A stretch of 62,158 bases of DNA from Batrachochytrium dendrobatidis JAM81 (GCF_000203795.2 NW_006281103.1:1381667-1443824); one strand, 5' to 3'; positions 9,055-20,821 are shown, numbered from the stretch's first letter. The notes: generated by a model not told the origin, from the letters alone. Numbers and translations: made by a program.

Positions 9055-11923
9055 ATGGACGCAGCTGATTACACTAAACTAGTGATTGCTAGACAGAATG
9101 TATTATGTTCTTCAGAGTTGAACTGTATTGATCCACCTACTGGATTTTTATTCATAGCAAGAAAACCTGGCAGTCAATATGAGATTGCTTTATGCTGGAT
9201 GGCCTTGAATGCCATTCCCACTTCTGAATTGCCTGCATTCGTCGCTGCATCCAGTTCTAACTCGTCCATGTCTTCTACTCGTTTCATTCCTCAAACTCCT
9301 TCAGGCATGTAAATGCAATTCTCGCATTAACAAGAAGATTGACGTGGCAGTTGAGCCAACTAATTGTTATTGTAGATTCAGCATTACAGGAACAGTCACC
9401 AGTTGCTGCTCAGACTTCTCTCGTAGGATCCTTGTCTGTTACTACTGTTCCAAAGTCTCTTTGTGCTGCTACGGATACCATCCAATCACTCACTCTTTCT
9501 CCTATTCTAACCCTATCTCGTGGTCATGAAGCCTGTGTTCAACAACTCGTTATCGGCATGCAGGATGGTTCAAAATGGCCTCCACTTCAAATGGATGCAT
9601 TCGGAAATGAAAAGAATCCTCCATCCATGACTGAAACGGTTCAAATCTTGCGTCGCTGCTTTCGTCGTGTGGGAAAAGATATTGTTGGGTACAAGATTTA
9701 AGCTTGTTGGATACTCTTGAATAGTAGTTTATTATCTAATCTTGTTTGATATTTAGATGCGATGTTCCCAATGTATATTTTGTGTCGGATAAGTTGTCTG
9801 TTGCTCCAACTCGCTGGCCTGATGTACTTCCCCATCCACAAGAATCCTCTATTATTTATAAAGCGGGTGCATTTGGAATGGATGTTGTATCTAGTATTGT
9901 TGGGCGACCCATTGCAACAAAGATCGAGGATGTGGGTTGGGATATGCTTGAACAATTTGCAAAAGTCACTACATTTGCTAAAGCAAAAACATCTCGAGCT
10001 TTGGAGCATCCGCTTGCTCGCCCCTTTCTGCCTTATGTTCCCGAACAAATTAGATCCATCTTTTTATCCTCTGCCGAGGCTGAAGCGTTGCTTAACGATT
10101 ACGATTCGGCTGGAAGATATTTGGAGCAGTTTGCTCAGGATTTTCAACGGCAGATTACTCGAAGAATATCCAGGGCTGGATCTCCTCAAAATACTGAATC
10201 TTTTATTATTGAGTATGACCAAACTAGGTCATACGAGGCCATTTCAGCTGTTTATACAGCTCATTTCTCTGGATTTCCATTGACAATGGAAGAATGGATG
10301 TCATGGCAATCCAATCAAACCAATCTTTTAAAGTACAAGGATCTATTCTATGCTCGAATCTTTTCTGGAGTATGTTTTAAATTGTATAATCATTGCATTT
10401 TAGGTTTACTATTCCATAGATTTGAAACCAACACGATCATTTACTGTTATTTAAAACTAGGGTATTGAACCAGCAGTCAGACCTATGGCATGGAAGTATT
10501 TGCTCAAATCATACTCGTTTGCAGACACCTTGCAAGACCAAACAGAAATCTCAGCCAAGCGACGCGAGCAGTACTTCAATCTGAAAATGTCATGGATGGA
10601 AGTCATAGAAACATCGACTGATGAGCATTCACCTAAACTTGACAATGGCCCAGTAGGAGACGAAAATGAAGATGCTGATCTCTTTTCCAAAATCCGCGAA
10701 AGAAAGTATAGGGTTGGTAGGTCGTACTTTGTCGTTTTCAAGAAAATTGAAAATGCTTGTGCTGATGACTATTTATTATAGAAAAAGATGCCGTCCGCAC
10801 AGATAGAAACACACCGTATTACGAGTCTGCCTCTGAAGATGGTCCTTTGTTTGCTGGGTTGCATGTAGGGGATGGACTGGTTACTCTCCGCGACGTTTTA
10901 ATGACCTATACCATTTACAATTTTGATCTCGGTAAATCATGCTGTTTTGAAATTTTTCTGGATCAATTTGTAGGCTAAAAATAGTGTGTTGATTTTAGGA
11001 TATGTGCAGGGCATGAGTGATCTTTGCTCGCCTATTCTGGAAGTCATGGATGACGAAGTTGAAACATTTTGGGTTTTTTGTGAGTATATGGAAAAAATGG
11101 TGAGCACTTTGATTTGGTATTTATTGAAGCATCATAAAACAGATGATCAGAAATGTCTGTATTCATGTATTGATTCTTGAACGTGTTTAGAACAGTCACT
11201 TTTCACGCAATCAGCTGGGTATGCAACTGGAGCTTCGTCGGCTTGAACTCTTGTTGAAACTGATTGATCCACCACTCTATCGACACATGGGTAAACTTTT
11301 TACTGAATCATATAACTATTGATAATCTGCCTGATACTTACTGATTATAACACACTGTTTTCTATCTGATTTTTGATTTAGAACAAACTGATTCTGTCAA
11401 CATGTTTTGCTGTTTCCGCTGGCTTCTCATTTGTTTCAAGCGTGAGTTTCCCTTTCAAGAGATAAAAACTCTATGGGAAGTGATCTGGTCGTGTCCTTTG
11501 ACCACCCATTTTCATCTTTTTGTGGCTGTTGGAATTTTGAACATGAACAGAGATCAACTATTTCATCAGCAGGCGTTTGACGAGGTATTAAAGTTCATCA
11601 ATGGGTTGTCGGATAAAATACCTGTACCTGAAACTGTTGGTGCTGGCCAAGTGCTACTTTATTTGGCGAGAGATCTGTTTTCCATGTATGCACCTTCCGA
11701 ATTATGTGTACATTTACCTGCTTTGCCCTCCATTGATGCGATGCTCAAAAACCCTGATCTTTCTGTCGATGCGTCTATCGAGCACACCGAAGCAAAAGTC
11801 GTGGAATGTGACTTATCAGACGACCGAAAAAAGCTTATGCAATATTGGAAGAATGACATGGACGATATTTCTTTTGAAGAATGGACCGAAATTATGCAAT
11901 TGTTTATTGCACCAACACTTTAG
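9055..11923 (+). CDS. TBC1D15/TBC1D17/Gyp7-like Rab GTPase-activating protein
   Basis: Exons: 9055-9308, then about 9338 or 9356-9688 (acceptor uncertain), 9757-10369, 10461-10716, 10782-10931, 10999-11099, 11191-11290 and 11382-11923. All later junctions keep frame. The N-terminal ~300 residues correspond to the regulatory region of TBC1D15-type proteins. The TBC catalytic domain starts at GIEPAVRPMAWKYLL. The arginine finger is in DAVRTDRNTPYY (exon 5) and the glutamine finger in GYVQGMSDLCSPILE (exon 6). Later family text includes FCEYMEKM, NQLGMQLELRRLELLLKLID, FCCFRWLLICFKREF and LWEVIWSCPLTTHFHLFV. These proteins stimulate GTP hydrolysis on Rab7/Ypt7-type Rabs in late endosome and vacuole traffic; that target is by family. 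The first intron would be only 29 or 47 nt long, unusually short, so the exon 1-2 join needs transcript support. Confidence 0.9.
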
Positions 11924-12148
11924 CCATTGAATTCCAACCGTATTCACGTAAAATGAAACATCAAAATACATAAACAATCTCATGTTTAATTGGTGGTAAT
12001 CTCATTGGGCAACATTGGTTTTAAACTCATTAAATGACTAGTCTTTGTGCTTGTTCTTGTATAGAAATACAAAGCGAATGTGTGATTAGAATAGAATTTC
12101 TAGAAAAATCAATTTATTTAGTATCCATTTCCTGAGGATGTGATTGGG

Positions 12149-12826
12149 ATGGTCAAGCGAGTTTCTATTCTCAACTTTAACGAATGCAAAATGACAATCG
12201 ACGAGCAACAACCAGACCAACCAAAACATGTTCTCCAACAATACAAAAAGCCAGTTGTAGGGTTACTTGCATTAGTAGGACTTGGATTCATGATCAGAAC
12301 TGTTCGTCGTCGAGCAGGTAAATGCATTTGTGCAACTCCACATGAAATACAATCTAACCTTGTTTTTTTATTAGCCAATAACAGATTGTTTGATCAAACT
12401 ATTGCACAAAACTCGGTTTTGAATCCACGTCATGGAGCTTACATTTTTGCTATTCAGACATTCACAACAGCGACAACGCTTGTTGGATGCGCTGCAGTGG
12501 CAATCAGCATGACAGTAGCTTCGGTCATGAACGTTAATTCTGTAAGTATATCTTGCATTGAAACCTCAACTCACAATCAAAATCATTAATGCATTGAATA
12601 GTTTCAAGAATTCTCGGTTGCTATACGAAGTTTTACACAGGAAAAAGTTCCTTGGCTGCAGGTTTCAGGAGATGAAGATTCACCCGAGAATATTCAATCC
12701 ACAAAAGAGTTTATGGAAGAGTTGGCGCGAGAGTACGAGATTGACGAGGAAGGGTATAAAGAAACTCCTACAAATCTGTTTTTGAAAAGCATAGTCAAGA
12801 AGGAGATGGGTCCGCTGGTGAAATAA
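12149..12826 (+). CDS. TMEM242-like small membrane protein
   Basis: Three exons, 12149-12317, 12375-12541 and 12602-12826, join in frame to give 186 residues. An alternative start is the ATG at 12191 (MTIDEQQPDQPK); the longer form adds a basic N-terminus (MVKRVS) that could aid mitochondrial import. Two hydrophobic segments are present: VVGLLALVGLGFMIRTVRRR, and TFTTATTLVGCAAVAISMTV followed by NVNSFQEFSVAIRSF. That order, with GAYIFAIQTF before the second helix and a short amphipathic tail after it, resembles TMEM242. In animals TMEM242 is an inner mitochondrial membrane protein that helps assemble ATP synthase. The acidic C-terminal tail (EEGYKETPTNLFLKSIVKK) is not part of that recollection. 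Assignment rests on pattern similarity alone. Confidence 0.6.
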
Positions 12827-12964
12827 AACTGCATCCTTTTTAGATCTTCATGTCTATTTCCACCATGTTTAAAATGCCTTGAACCAGCAGATTAAGCTGA
12901 ACAATACTGGAAATTGTTGTATACAGATATATCTTGAAATTGACATCGTAAATACCAGTTGCAT

Positions 12965-15900
12965 TTATTCAATACGAAGGTTCTTTTTGAGTTTAATAAT
13001 CAATGCCCAGTCGTCACGACTCATATCCTTTCTAAATGTTGTCTTGAGTACATCGATCGATGCTCGTGTCACCTAAAAATGTTCCAAAACATCAGCTTGC
13101 ATCGATTTACAAATAATCAAACACATCACAACTCTACCTGAGCATAAATCTCATTGGCTTCGGTGAAATGACGACCATAGGCTTTGGGAGTTTCATACGC
13201 AGCACCTTCAATACGAACAGCAACCGCTGGATCGCCTTTTTTGATTTCCATTTTTGATTTATGGTTGAGCTCAATGCCAGTAACCTTGCCTAATCCAATG
13301 ACTGCCTGCGTCTAATAAAAAGTGGTTTAAAAACAGTCATCAGGATATTCTTTTCAATTTCATATGGCATAAACACCTACCTCCTTGTTGACGACACATA
13401 ACGGTGTGCCAACTTTGAGTGTTCCTTCAATCACATCAACACCAATGAGAATTGGACTTCGCTTATTAAAGACAGCACCGTTGATCATTTTCAACACACA
13501 CGGGAATACTGCCATGGGTGCAGCATCCTTTCGTTTCTGCTCTTCGATTTGTTTCATGTATGCAGTGAACGAATCAAACAGATGATAGATGATATCTGCA
13601 GAAAAGATACGCACACCCATCTCAGTTGCCAATTCAGCCGCGTCTTTATCAATAGGCACATCAAATGCTAAAAGCTGGGCATATTCAGGTGCGCGTTCGA
13701 GCATGACAGATGTGCGAATAATATCCTTTTTATGCACAGGACCGATGTTGATACCAGAGACGGGAATGTTGGATGATTTTAAAAACGACAAGAGCGCTTC
13801 AAGTGAGCCAAGAGTAGATGCTTGCACACATACACCTTTTCCAGACTTGTCAATGGATGACATGAGGTTGGTCAGATCACCCATCACATCGTCACGGATT
13901 TCGTCCTCATCATCATCCTCTCCAATAACCAACAGCCTTGATCCAGCAATCGCCTTGTCTAAATCTGCTGCACTGATTTTAATTCCCAAAGAAGCCTTGA
14001 CTGATTTGTTGTGTACGTAGGCAGATTTTACACGAAGTTCTCGCATAGGTTGAGGAGTCAGCAACGCACGAACTGTAGTTACAATGGGTCCGTTAAGACC
14101 ACATACACAAATACGATCGCCTTCGTTTAAAACACCATTGGAAAGCACTACATCAATTGTGGTTCCTAGTCCTTCAATGACTTTGACTTCAAGAACCGTG
14201 CATTCAAGTTCAGAAAGGTACATGAGACGCTCAGTCATACGAGTTTGAGTAAGGTCCACGAGCAAATGAAGTAGATCGGGTATACCTTCACCCGTAATTG
14301 CAGAGGTGGGAACAAGAGAAACATACTTGCTCATGTTTTTGTTTTCCCAGTACAAACAAGCATTAAGTCCCTGCTCAGCAAACTCAATCTGAACTTTTTT
14401 TACACGGTCGTTAAACTCATTGATGACGTGAGGTGCTTGCAGTTTAAGAGTATCCCGAGTCGGATAATCAGGATACGTTTTCCAGTCAAACAATCGATCA
14501 ATCTTATTCAATGCAACAATAAAAGGCGTTTTACGCTGTCGAAGCATGCCAAGGGATTCAAGTGTCTGAGGCTCTAATCCGTGGACAATATCCACAACCA
14601 ACACGGCAATGTTGCACAAGGAAGAACCACGGGTACGCAGATTGGTAAAAGATTCGTGACCAGGGGTATCGATAATCAAAAGCCCAGGAATACGATAATC
14701 AGGAGGACCGTCTTTGTGCATCATGGCCGTTTTAATCTTAATAGCGTCCATGGGAAAGTAAGTCGCACCGATTTGCTGAGTGATACCACCCGCCTCACCT
14801 TCCTGAACATTAGTTTGACGAATTTTGTCAAGAAGTTTGGTATTATGAGTGACTGTAAAGTCACCAAGAAGAAAGCGCGAGTTGGGACCCATCACAGTAA
14901 AACCAAAGTATTCACCACATCCAATTGACTCGATTTCAAATTCACAGGCATTAGATTTGACGTTCAGCCAAGAGTCAATAGAAACGACTGAAGTGGTTTT
15001 TAAAGAGTCGTTGCTAATAAGCTCCGAAACGTAATGCATTCGCGGTCCGCTGATGCGAATTTGAAGTGTTTTGACCGACACTTGTTGAGTCATGGTGGCA
15101 GGAGTAACTGTGTTGACACACAAACCAAGAGAGCTACTCAAGCGCTTGATATTTTCAAAAATCATGTTGTTCTTGCAAGATATATCCCAGTGTTTAGGGG
15201 TATCTTTGACAATACTGAATGCATTAGAGCCTTCAACCAAACCTGCAAGCAGAGCAGCGCGATGCAATTTGGACGATCGCAATAGCGCATCGGGAATGCA
15301 CTCGGCCGATTCTATTCCCAAAGATTTGAAAAGTAACCCAAACTTGTCGCCAAGAGCAATAATGGTTGGTTTAGAAATATCAGCCACGCCTTCGTCAAGC
15401 TGATTGGTAAAGGAAATGGATAGCTTTTGAGAGTGGGAATGTAGAGTTTTAATCAGAGGATGCAGATGATCTATACCAGAAAGTATCAGAACAGGGTTTC
15501 CAGCAGTATCAACATCACCAAGCAAAATCCAAAGACCAATACACCACATGACTGCGTGTTCAAGATTTGGAACAGATTCAACACCGAAATGCTGCATAAT
15601 ATTCAAATTTGTGGTGGTAGGATACTCGATACCACCAGCAGGTTTATATATCATAAAATGTTGTCGAAGATCAGCATCAACAGCAAGGTATTCTAAAACA
15701 CTGATTTCCCAAATAAGCAAAGTCCATGCTGGAAGGGCCTTGGTCGCTTCTACAGCAGAAGCAAAATTACCACTGGATCGAACAGTAGGAATATTTCCTA
15801 TACAGACAACCTCGGAAACATGAAATTGATCTACACCATCAATAACAGTCTGGCTCACCCATGGCTGCTTGACATTCACCATCACCAAAATATGTTCCTT

Positions 15901-18149
15901 GTTGCATACAAATGCATCATGACCATTAGCATTTTTGGGTACAACGCGGTAGAGAGCACCAGATTCGTGCACTAATGACCGTTCCTGGACAATACGGGGA
16001 GTACAGTCATCACCCATCAACTGATCTAAAGCTTTGATATCCTGAACAAATTTGGTAGTACCATCGGCCATGAGAAGCGGAGTGTCGCGTCCAAAGCATT
16101 TGCCAGTATCGACATGTCCAAGAATACAGCAAATGGGAGAGCGCAGATCGTCCTTGGATCGAGCAGCCATGGCAGCTTGAATTCTTGCCTTGCGCCTAGC
16201 GGCAGCTTCTTCCTTGCGAGCCTGTTCTTGCTTTTGTGCAGTAGTTTGCTGTCCATCGTTGGAGTCCTGATCTGAACTGTCGTCGCTACTAGAATCGTCG
16301 TCGCTGTTCTCTTCTTCATCTTCGCTAGACTCTTGATCAGATTGGTCCTTTTGAGCATGTTGTGAGGTATTTGATGAAGCGGTATTTGCAACAGCAGTCG
16401 CTTTTTTGGCGTCAGAAGCAGGTTTGACTAAAAAAACATTAATAAAAAGCATCGAGAATAACATAAAATAGTACTAGCAGTCTATACAAAAAAATATACC
16501 TGTTGCAGATTGATTCACTTTCTTTGCAACTGGTTTGACAAGAGTTTCTTCTTTGTCAGAATCATCCCATTTTTCAGCAACATCTTGGTCGGAATCAGCA
16601 TCCCAGCTATCCTTGATACCATCATCGATTTTGGCTGGTAAATCTGACGCTTCTTTATCCGAAGGCGCATCCCAGTCATCCACCGGTTCATCAGCATCTT
16701 TTTTTTCCTCGACCGGTTTTGAGACCACTGGCTCGAGAGCAGTAGTTGAAGCGGACGTAGTATTTTTGCTGGGTTTTTTTCTTCCATAAACAATCTTTTT
16801 AGGCTTTTCATTGGAAGTTGTGTCCAAAGCAGCAACCTTGACACCAGATGCCAGCATAACCTCCAGTTTTGCACGAGCCTGAACCTGAGCAGCCTTTTGA
16901 GCAGGAGTCAAATACTTTCCCTGCCTTTTCAGCTCTTCTTTTTTCAACTGATATCAATTTGTAATTCAAGACAAACGTGTTAATACAAGACAATAATGTA
17001 TATTTGATATCCAAGTATGACTAGATCTGAGCTCAATACTTGCCCTTTCGCGCTCCTTTTTGGCCATCCTAGCTTCATCCTTGATCCGTTGTTGCTCCTC
17101 GATAAGAAGTTGCTCTTTTTCAATACGAATCCTTTCCTCCTCTTCAAGACGTTTTGCTTCTTCTTCGGCAGCCCTGCGTGCAGCCATCATTTCACGAAGA
17201 GCAGCAACAGGTGCACCACCCTTTCGTTTACTAGGAGCAGCGGGAGCAGCAACAGGAGTAACAACAACAGGAGTGGGATCAGGAATGACATCAGCAGTGA
17301 CATCTGGAGTCTTTTCAGGAGCACTAATAGTAGTAGATTGTTGTTTTTTTACAAGCTTTTGTCGCTCCTTTCGCTCTCGTTCCTTTTCCTTTTTGGATTT
17401 GATACGATTGGGATTGTCCTGAGCATCGTCCAAGATAGATGACGTGGTTTTGGCAGTGGATGAAGTTTCAGTGGACACAGGAGTCGATGCAACAGCGATT
17501 CCCTCAATCTCAGCAGCCAACAAGTCCATTTCATCATCAAAACTAGTCTTTTGTTTCTTTCCTTTTTTGCCCTTTTTACCACTTGCAATCACCAATGGTT
17601 CCTCAAGCACAGGACTAATTGGATCTGGTTCAACATCATCTTGTAGATCGACAGTATCTTCGTTATCAAGAGCAGCAAACGTGATTGCGGATTTATTCTT
17701 TTTCCCTTTCTTTGCAGTAGCAACAGGAGTATCTTCATTCGTATTATCCATCTCAGCATCCAAAGCAGTCAAGATTGCAGCAGCATCTTCCTCGTCCTCA
17801 TCGTTTCTACGATTCTTTTTACTCTTTTTTTGCTTGTTCTTTCCTCTAGTCGATGCAAGCATGGACATAAGACCACCAAGGTCATTTCCATCTTCATCCT
17901 GGTTAAAAGTCTGAGATTCTTGCTCGTCATTTTCTATCGCTGCCAAGACAGAAAACGAAGATGCATTAGTGGATTTTGACGCTGGATTGACGGCTGCAGA
18001 CTTTACAGCCAATGCATTCCATTCGTCATCAGAATCCGCCCCTTTACTAACAATATCAACACATTCATAAATCAGAATTTGAATTCAGTCTTCAACTCAT
18101 TGCATTTCAAGCAGTCTTACTTGGCAGTCTTTTTGTTCTTCTTGACCAT
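12965..18149 (-). CDS. translation initiation factor eIF5B, interrupted by an intein
   Basis: Six exons (18149-18121, 18046-17044, 16947-16500, 16427-13381, 13311-13138, 13072-12965) total 4809 nt, giving 1602 residues including a 419-residue intein. The host protein is about 1183 residues. The N-terminal third is charged, Lys/Glu-rich and low complexity, as in eIF5B of other eukaryotes. The GTPase domain has GHVDTGK (P-loop, about residues 597-603, split by the intein), [12 protein letters not shown] (switch 1), DTPGHESF (G3) and NKIDR (G4). Domains II-IV follow, ending in [18 protein letters not shown]. eIF5B is the universal GTPase that joins ribosomal subunits. The second intron starts with GC (GCAAGT) rather than GT; only this choice keeps frame into [17 protein letters not shown]. 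The start ATG is followed by MVKKNKKTA, typical of the family. Confidence 0.96.
14842..16098 (-). other. intein (protein-splicing element) within the eIF5B P-loop, with LAGLIDADG-type endonuclease remnants
   Basis: The intein runs in frame from Cys1 (codon 16098-16096, right after GHVDTGK) to the terminal His-Asn (Asn codon 14844-14842), 419 residues. The next extein residue is Thr, so removal restores [16 protein letters not shown]. Splicing blocks visible: A ([20 protein letters not shown]), B ([11 protein letters not shown]), F/G ([19 protein letters not shown] then FTVTHN). The middle looks like a LAGLIDADG homing endonuclease with two candidate helices, [11 protein letters not shown] and [12 protein letters not shown]. 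In both, the usual acidic residue at position 8 of the motif is replaced (Leu and Ser), although an Asp lies two places downstream in the first. DNA cutting may therefore be lost while splicing residues are intact. Splicing must occur for eIF5B to bind GTP. I recall an eIF5B intein listed for Batrachochytrium; this should be checked. Confidence 0.95.
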
Positions 18150-18424
18150 AATGGAATTGAAAATAAAAGCGAAAAAACGGCTTGAAATTTCACGAATTTA
18201 AAGCCAAACCAACTGATAATCCATCGTATAAGATTATCAATCCGATTTAATATCGAATTTAGTATGAATTCATATTGAATTTCTTTACAAGTGAAGATTC
18301 ATATTAAAATGGAATCAAATGAGCGATGTCAGGGTCAGATTCTGGAATCAAAACCATTCATTCGGATTTAATTTTATTTCTTCTTACACATTCTCATTAT
18401 CTGCAAAAATAGTTGTTAATTAGT

Positions 18425-19460
18425 ATGGATCAAGCCAAACCACTTCGTATTGGAGTTCTTGGTGAGTGATAACAATGTAAACTGTGTTGATATTATTTCT
18501 GATACGTTTCAACTTGTAGCACTTCAAGGTGCATTCAGTGAGCATATCAATATCCTTAACCGAATGAGCCAATGGGTTGATATGGCAATTCCTATTCGCA
18601 CAAAAGAACAGCTGGAGAATTCTTGTTTGGATGCATTGATTCTACCAGGAGGAGAGTCAACTGCTATTGCATTGGCTGCAGAACGGAATGGATTGATGGA
18701 ACCTTTACGACAGTGGGTACGATCGGGAAACCCCATTTGGGTAAGTTCATTTTATACATTTTAAAGTCATATTTCATGTAAAATGAACACTTTATTTTCC
18801 TATTAAACAATGAGTTGGACAAACTCTTTGAAACACAATCATTTCTTGTGTAATCTTCAAGTTTGTTTAATTCAATTCAATATTGGATTGCTTTCAAGTC
18901 TATAAACTCCTCTGTATCCTCACATCAGAATATTCGCGTTCTAGTTTAAAAACTTGATTCTAGTTTGTAAAGATGACTTGATTGCAATCGAGTATTGATT
19001 TAAATGTCATGATTAGGGAACTTGTGCTGGAATGATTCTTTTGTCAGATACGGCTCAAGGAACTAAAGAAGGCGGACAAGAGTTGATTGGCGGTCTTCAT
19101 GTTCAGGTTAAACGCAATGCATTCGGTCATCAGTTGGATTCATTTGTGGAATGCATTGATATTCCTGTTATTGGTGATACTCCTTTTCAGGCTGTTTTTA
19201 TTCGTGCTCCGTTGATTTCTTCTATTTGTGTGGATGAAATGGCTAAACATGTCACGACTGCTCCTGTACAGATACTTGCTCGAGTTCCTTCAAAGGATAA
19301 TTGTATTGTCGCTGTTCAGCAAGGCAATATTCTTGCTACATCGTTTCATCCTGAACTCACCCAGGACACTCGATTCCACCAGTACTTTGTCAAGTTTTCC
19401 CAGGAAATAGTTTTAAATAAACTCAAAGATCAAGAATACATCTCCAGCTTGTGCTTTTAA
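18425..19460 (+). CDS. PdxT/SNO-type glutaminase subunit of pyridoxal 5'-phosphate synthase
   Basis: Exons 18425-18461, 18520-18740 and 19017-19460 join in frame to give 233 residues. The enzyme releases ammonia from glutamine for the PdxS/SNZ partner, which builds pyridoxal phosphate (vitamin B6). Family marks are IGVLALQGAFSEHINILNR at the N-terminus, LDALILPGGESTAIAL, the nucleophile Cys in GTCAGMILLS, GGLHVQVKRNAFGHQLDSF, and the His-Glu pair in ATSFHPELTQD. All three catalytic-triad residues are present. The start is fixed by MDQAKPLRIGVL in the first short exon. Intron 2 (18741-19016, 276 nt) is much longer than the surrounding introns and carries a repeat relic described separately. 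The PdxS partner is not in this window. Confidence 0.95.
18771..18960. repeat. relic of the MITE-like family inside the second PdxT/SNO intron
   Basis: The intron begins, 30 nt after its donor, with TTTCATGTAAAATGAACACTT, matching the end sequence of the elements at 42113 and 47639. Toward the other end it has ATTCGCGTTCTAGTTTA, matching the internal signature of the elements at 38377 and 42113. The far terminal repeat is not recognisable. Confidence 0.45.
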
Positions 19461-19514
19461 AAAACTATTTATAACATTTAAAAACAAAAACGATCCACAT
19501 AAAATGGGTGGTGT

Positions 19515-20258
19515 TTATTCCTGACCTGCGCTAGCAACAGGGAATACAAAAACAACATCTTTGCCAGTCAGCTTTTTGTAAATGGCATAAAAGGTGTCAA
19601 GCTTGTATTCGAGCGATGTGTGATCCTTGCGATCAAGGAAACTATTATTTTATACAAAAATTCAATCAGGTTAGAAGCGTGATGCATGACAAGATCCAAC
19701 ACAATTCAACTTACACTTTGATGAGCTTGCTACCATCAATGCGAACCTTGGTGCGCTTTCCGACAATCTCAGTGGGATAGACAAGATCCTCAAGAATCTT
19801 TTCATGAACAGCAGTGAGAGTACGAGATCGAGGACGCTGTTGAGTCAGGCGTGTCTTGTGATCGGGCTTCCTGAGAATGCGACGCTGGGCAATGAGGAGA
19901 ACATGGAAATCGGAAAACTTCTTCTCAAGCTCACGGACAAGACGAGTCTGAACCTTGTGGAACTGCTTGATTTGGGGAACAGGCACAAAGATGACAATAG
20001 CCTTGCGACCACGACCAATGTCAATCTACAAAAATTAAAACCCATCCAATGAGTAGCGTTAATAAGAGTATTTAGTCTGATAATTCAAGACAAGCTAAAT
20101 CGACACACCTCCTTGGCAGCAGTGAACTGGAGACCACGGAGATCAGCACTGAGCTCAGCAACATTGTGTTCAAGATCGAACAAGTTCTGAGCAACCTGAA
20201 GCTCAAGTTCGTCGGGCTGAACGCCGGTAGGCTTAAGGATCTTTGAACGAGCGCTCAT
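19515..20258 (-). CDS. RPS7: 40S ribosomal protein eS7 (RPS7)
   Basis: Three exons, 20258-20109, 20025-19715 and 19641-19515, give 195 residues, the usual eS7 length. Sequence marks are [10 protein letters not shown] at the start, [79 protein letters not shown] and [20 protein letters not shown]. eS7 is a structural protein of the small ribosomal subunit. Codon choice shifts toward C-ending codons (AAG, CTC, GTC) compared with neighbours, as expected for a highly expressed gene. A TTTGACTAG acceptor-like sequence ends only two bases before the ATG, so an intron in the 5' untranslated region is likely. Confidence 0.97.
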
Positions 20259-20821
20259 GGCTAGTCAAACCAAAAACAATGAAACATGGTTAGTGCCTGA
20301 CTCTCCAAACAAACAGAACATCCAACAGTGAAGCAAAGGCTTGAGACACTCCAAAGTTTTGATGTATTCCATGTAAGCCCGACACATACAACACACAGTG
20401 CAAGTTGAATGTTTGCTGAAAGCCATTGAATATTGAATTCAAAAGATCGTTTGCGACAGTTATAGTTGGCATGACTTTTGACTGTAGAATATCAAATTGC
20501 TATTCTCAGATACATGCAGTCAAGACATTTTATCTGCTGCTGCTGCGGTATTGCTATTCAACAACACACTCGATTTTTGGAATGCTCGACTCGCAACACT
20601 CGGACACAAACCATCCATCCATGCACAAACGATCCTGTCTCAAGGATGCGTGGATGTGTGCTGTATGTGTCCATCCTTGTCTCACCAAGTCATGGTCAAT
20701 TGCTCACCTTTCTGATTGTGTGACGCGCAAACCATCGACAACTTCAACATTTTGATCCAAGTTCAGTCACGTGTGTATTCAACTTTAATCACGTGTTTAT
20801 TTCAAATCTCGCCATCAAAAT
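20259..20821. promoter_or_regulatory. eS7 upstream region with paired CACGTG boxes
   Basis: This 563-bp gap lies between the eS7 start and the 3' end of PEX6. It holds two CACGTG palindromes, at 20768-20773 and 20790-20795. They are 22 bp apart and sit in similar context (TCACGTGT). This is a classic bHLH/Cbf1-type binding core. No gene is supported; an open frame at 20426-20755 has no family resemblance and lies over the likely 5' intron/promoter. Confidence 0.4.

Noticed and set aside
13360..16464. Reading the eIF5B insertion as an ordinary insertion or lineage-specific domain
   Set aside because: Cys1, terminal His-Asn, block A/B/F/G motifs and exact restoration of the P-loop fit an intein better.
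17017..17914. Several long plus-strand Ser-rich frames opposite eIF5B
   Set aside because: They are antisense shadows of the Lys/Glu-rich N-terminal exon of eIF5B.
20426..20755. 109-residue plus-strand frame between PEX6 and eS7
   Set aside because: Cys/His-rich by chance composition, no family resemblance, and it lies over the likely eS7 promoter and 5' intron.
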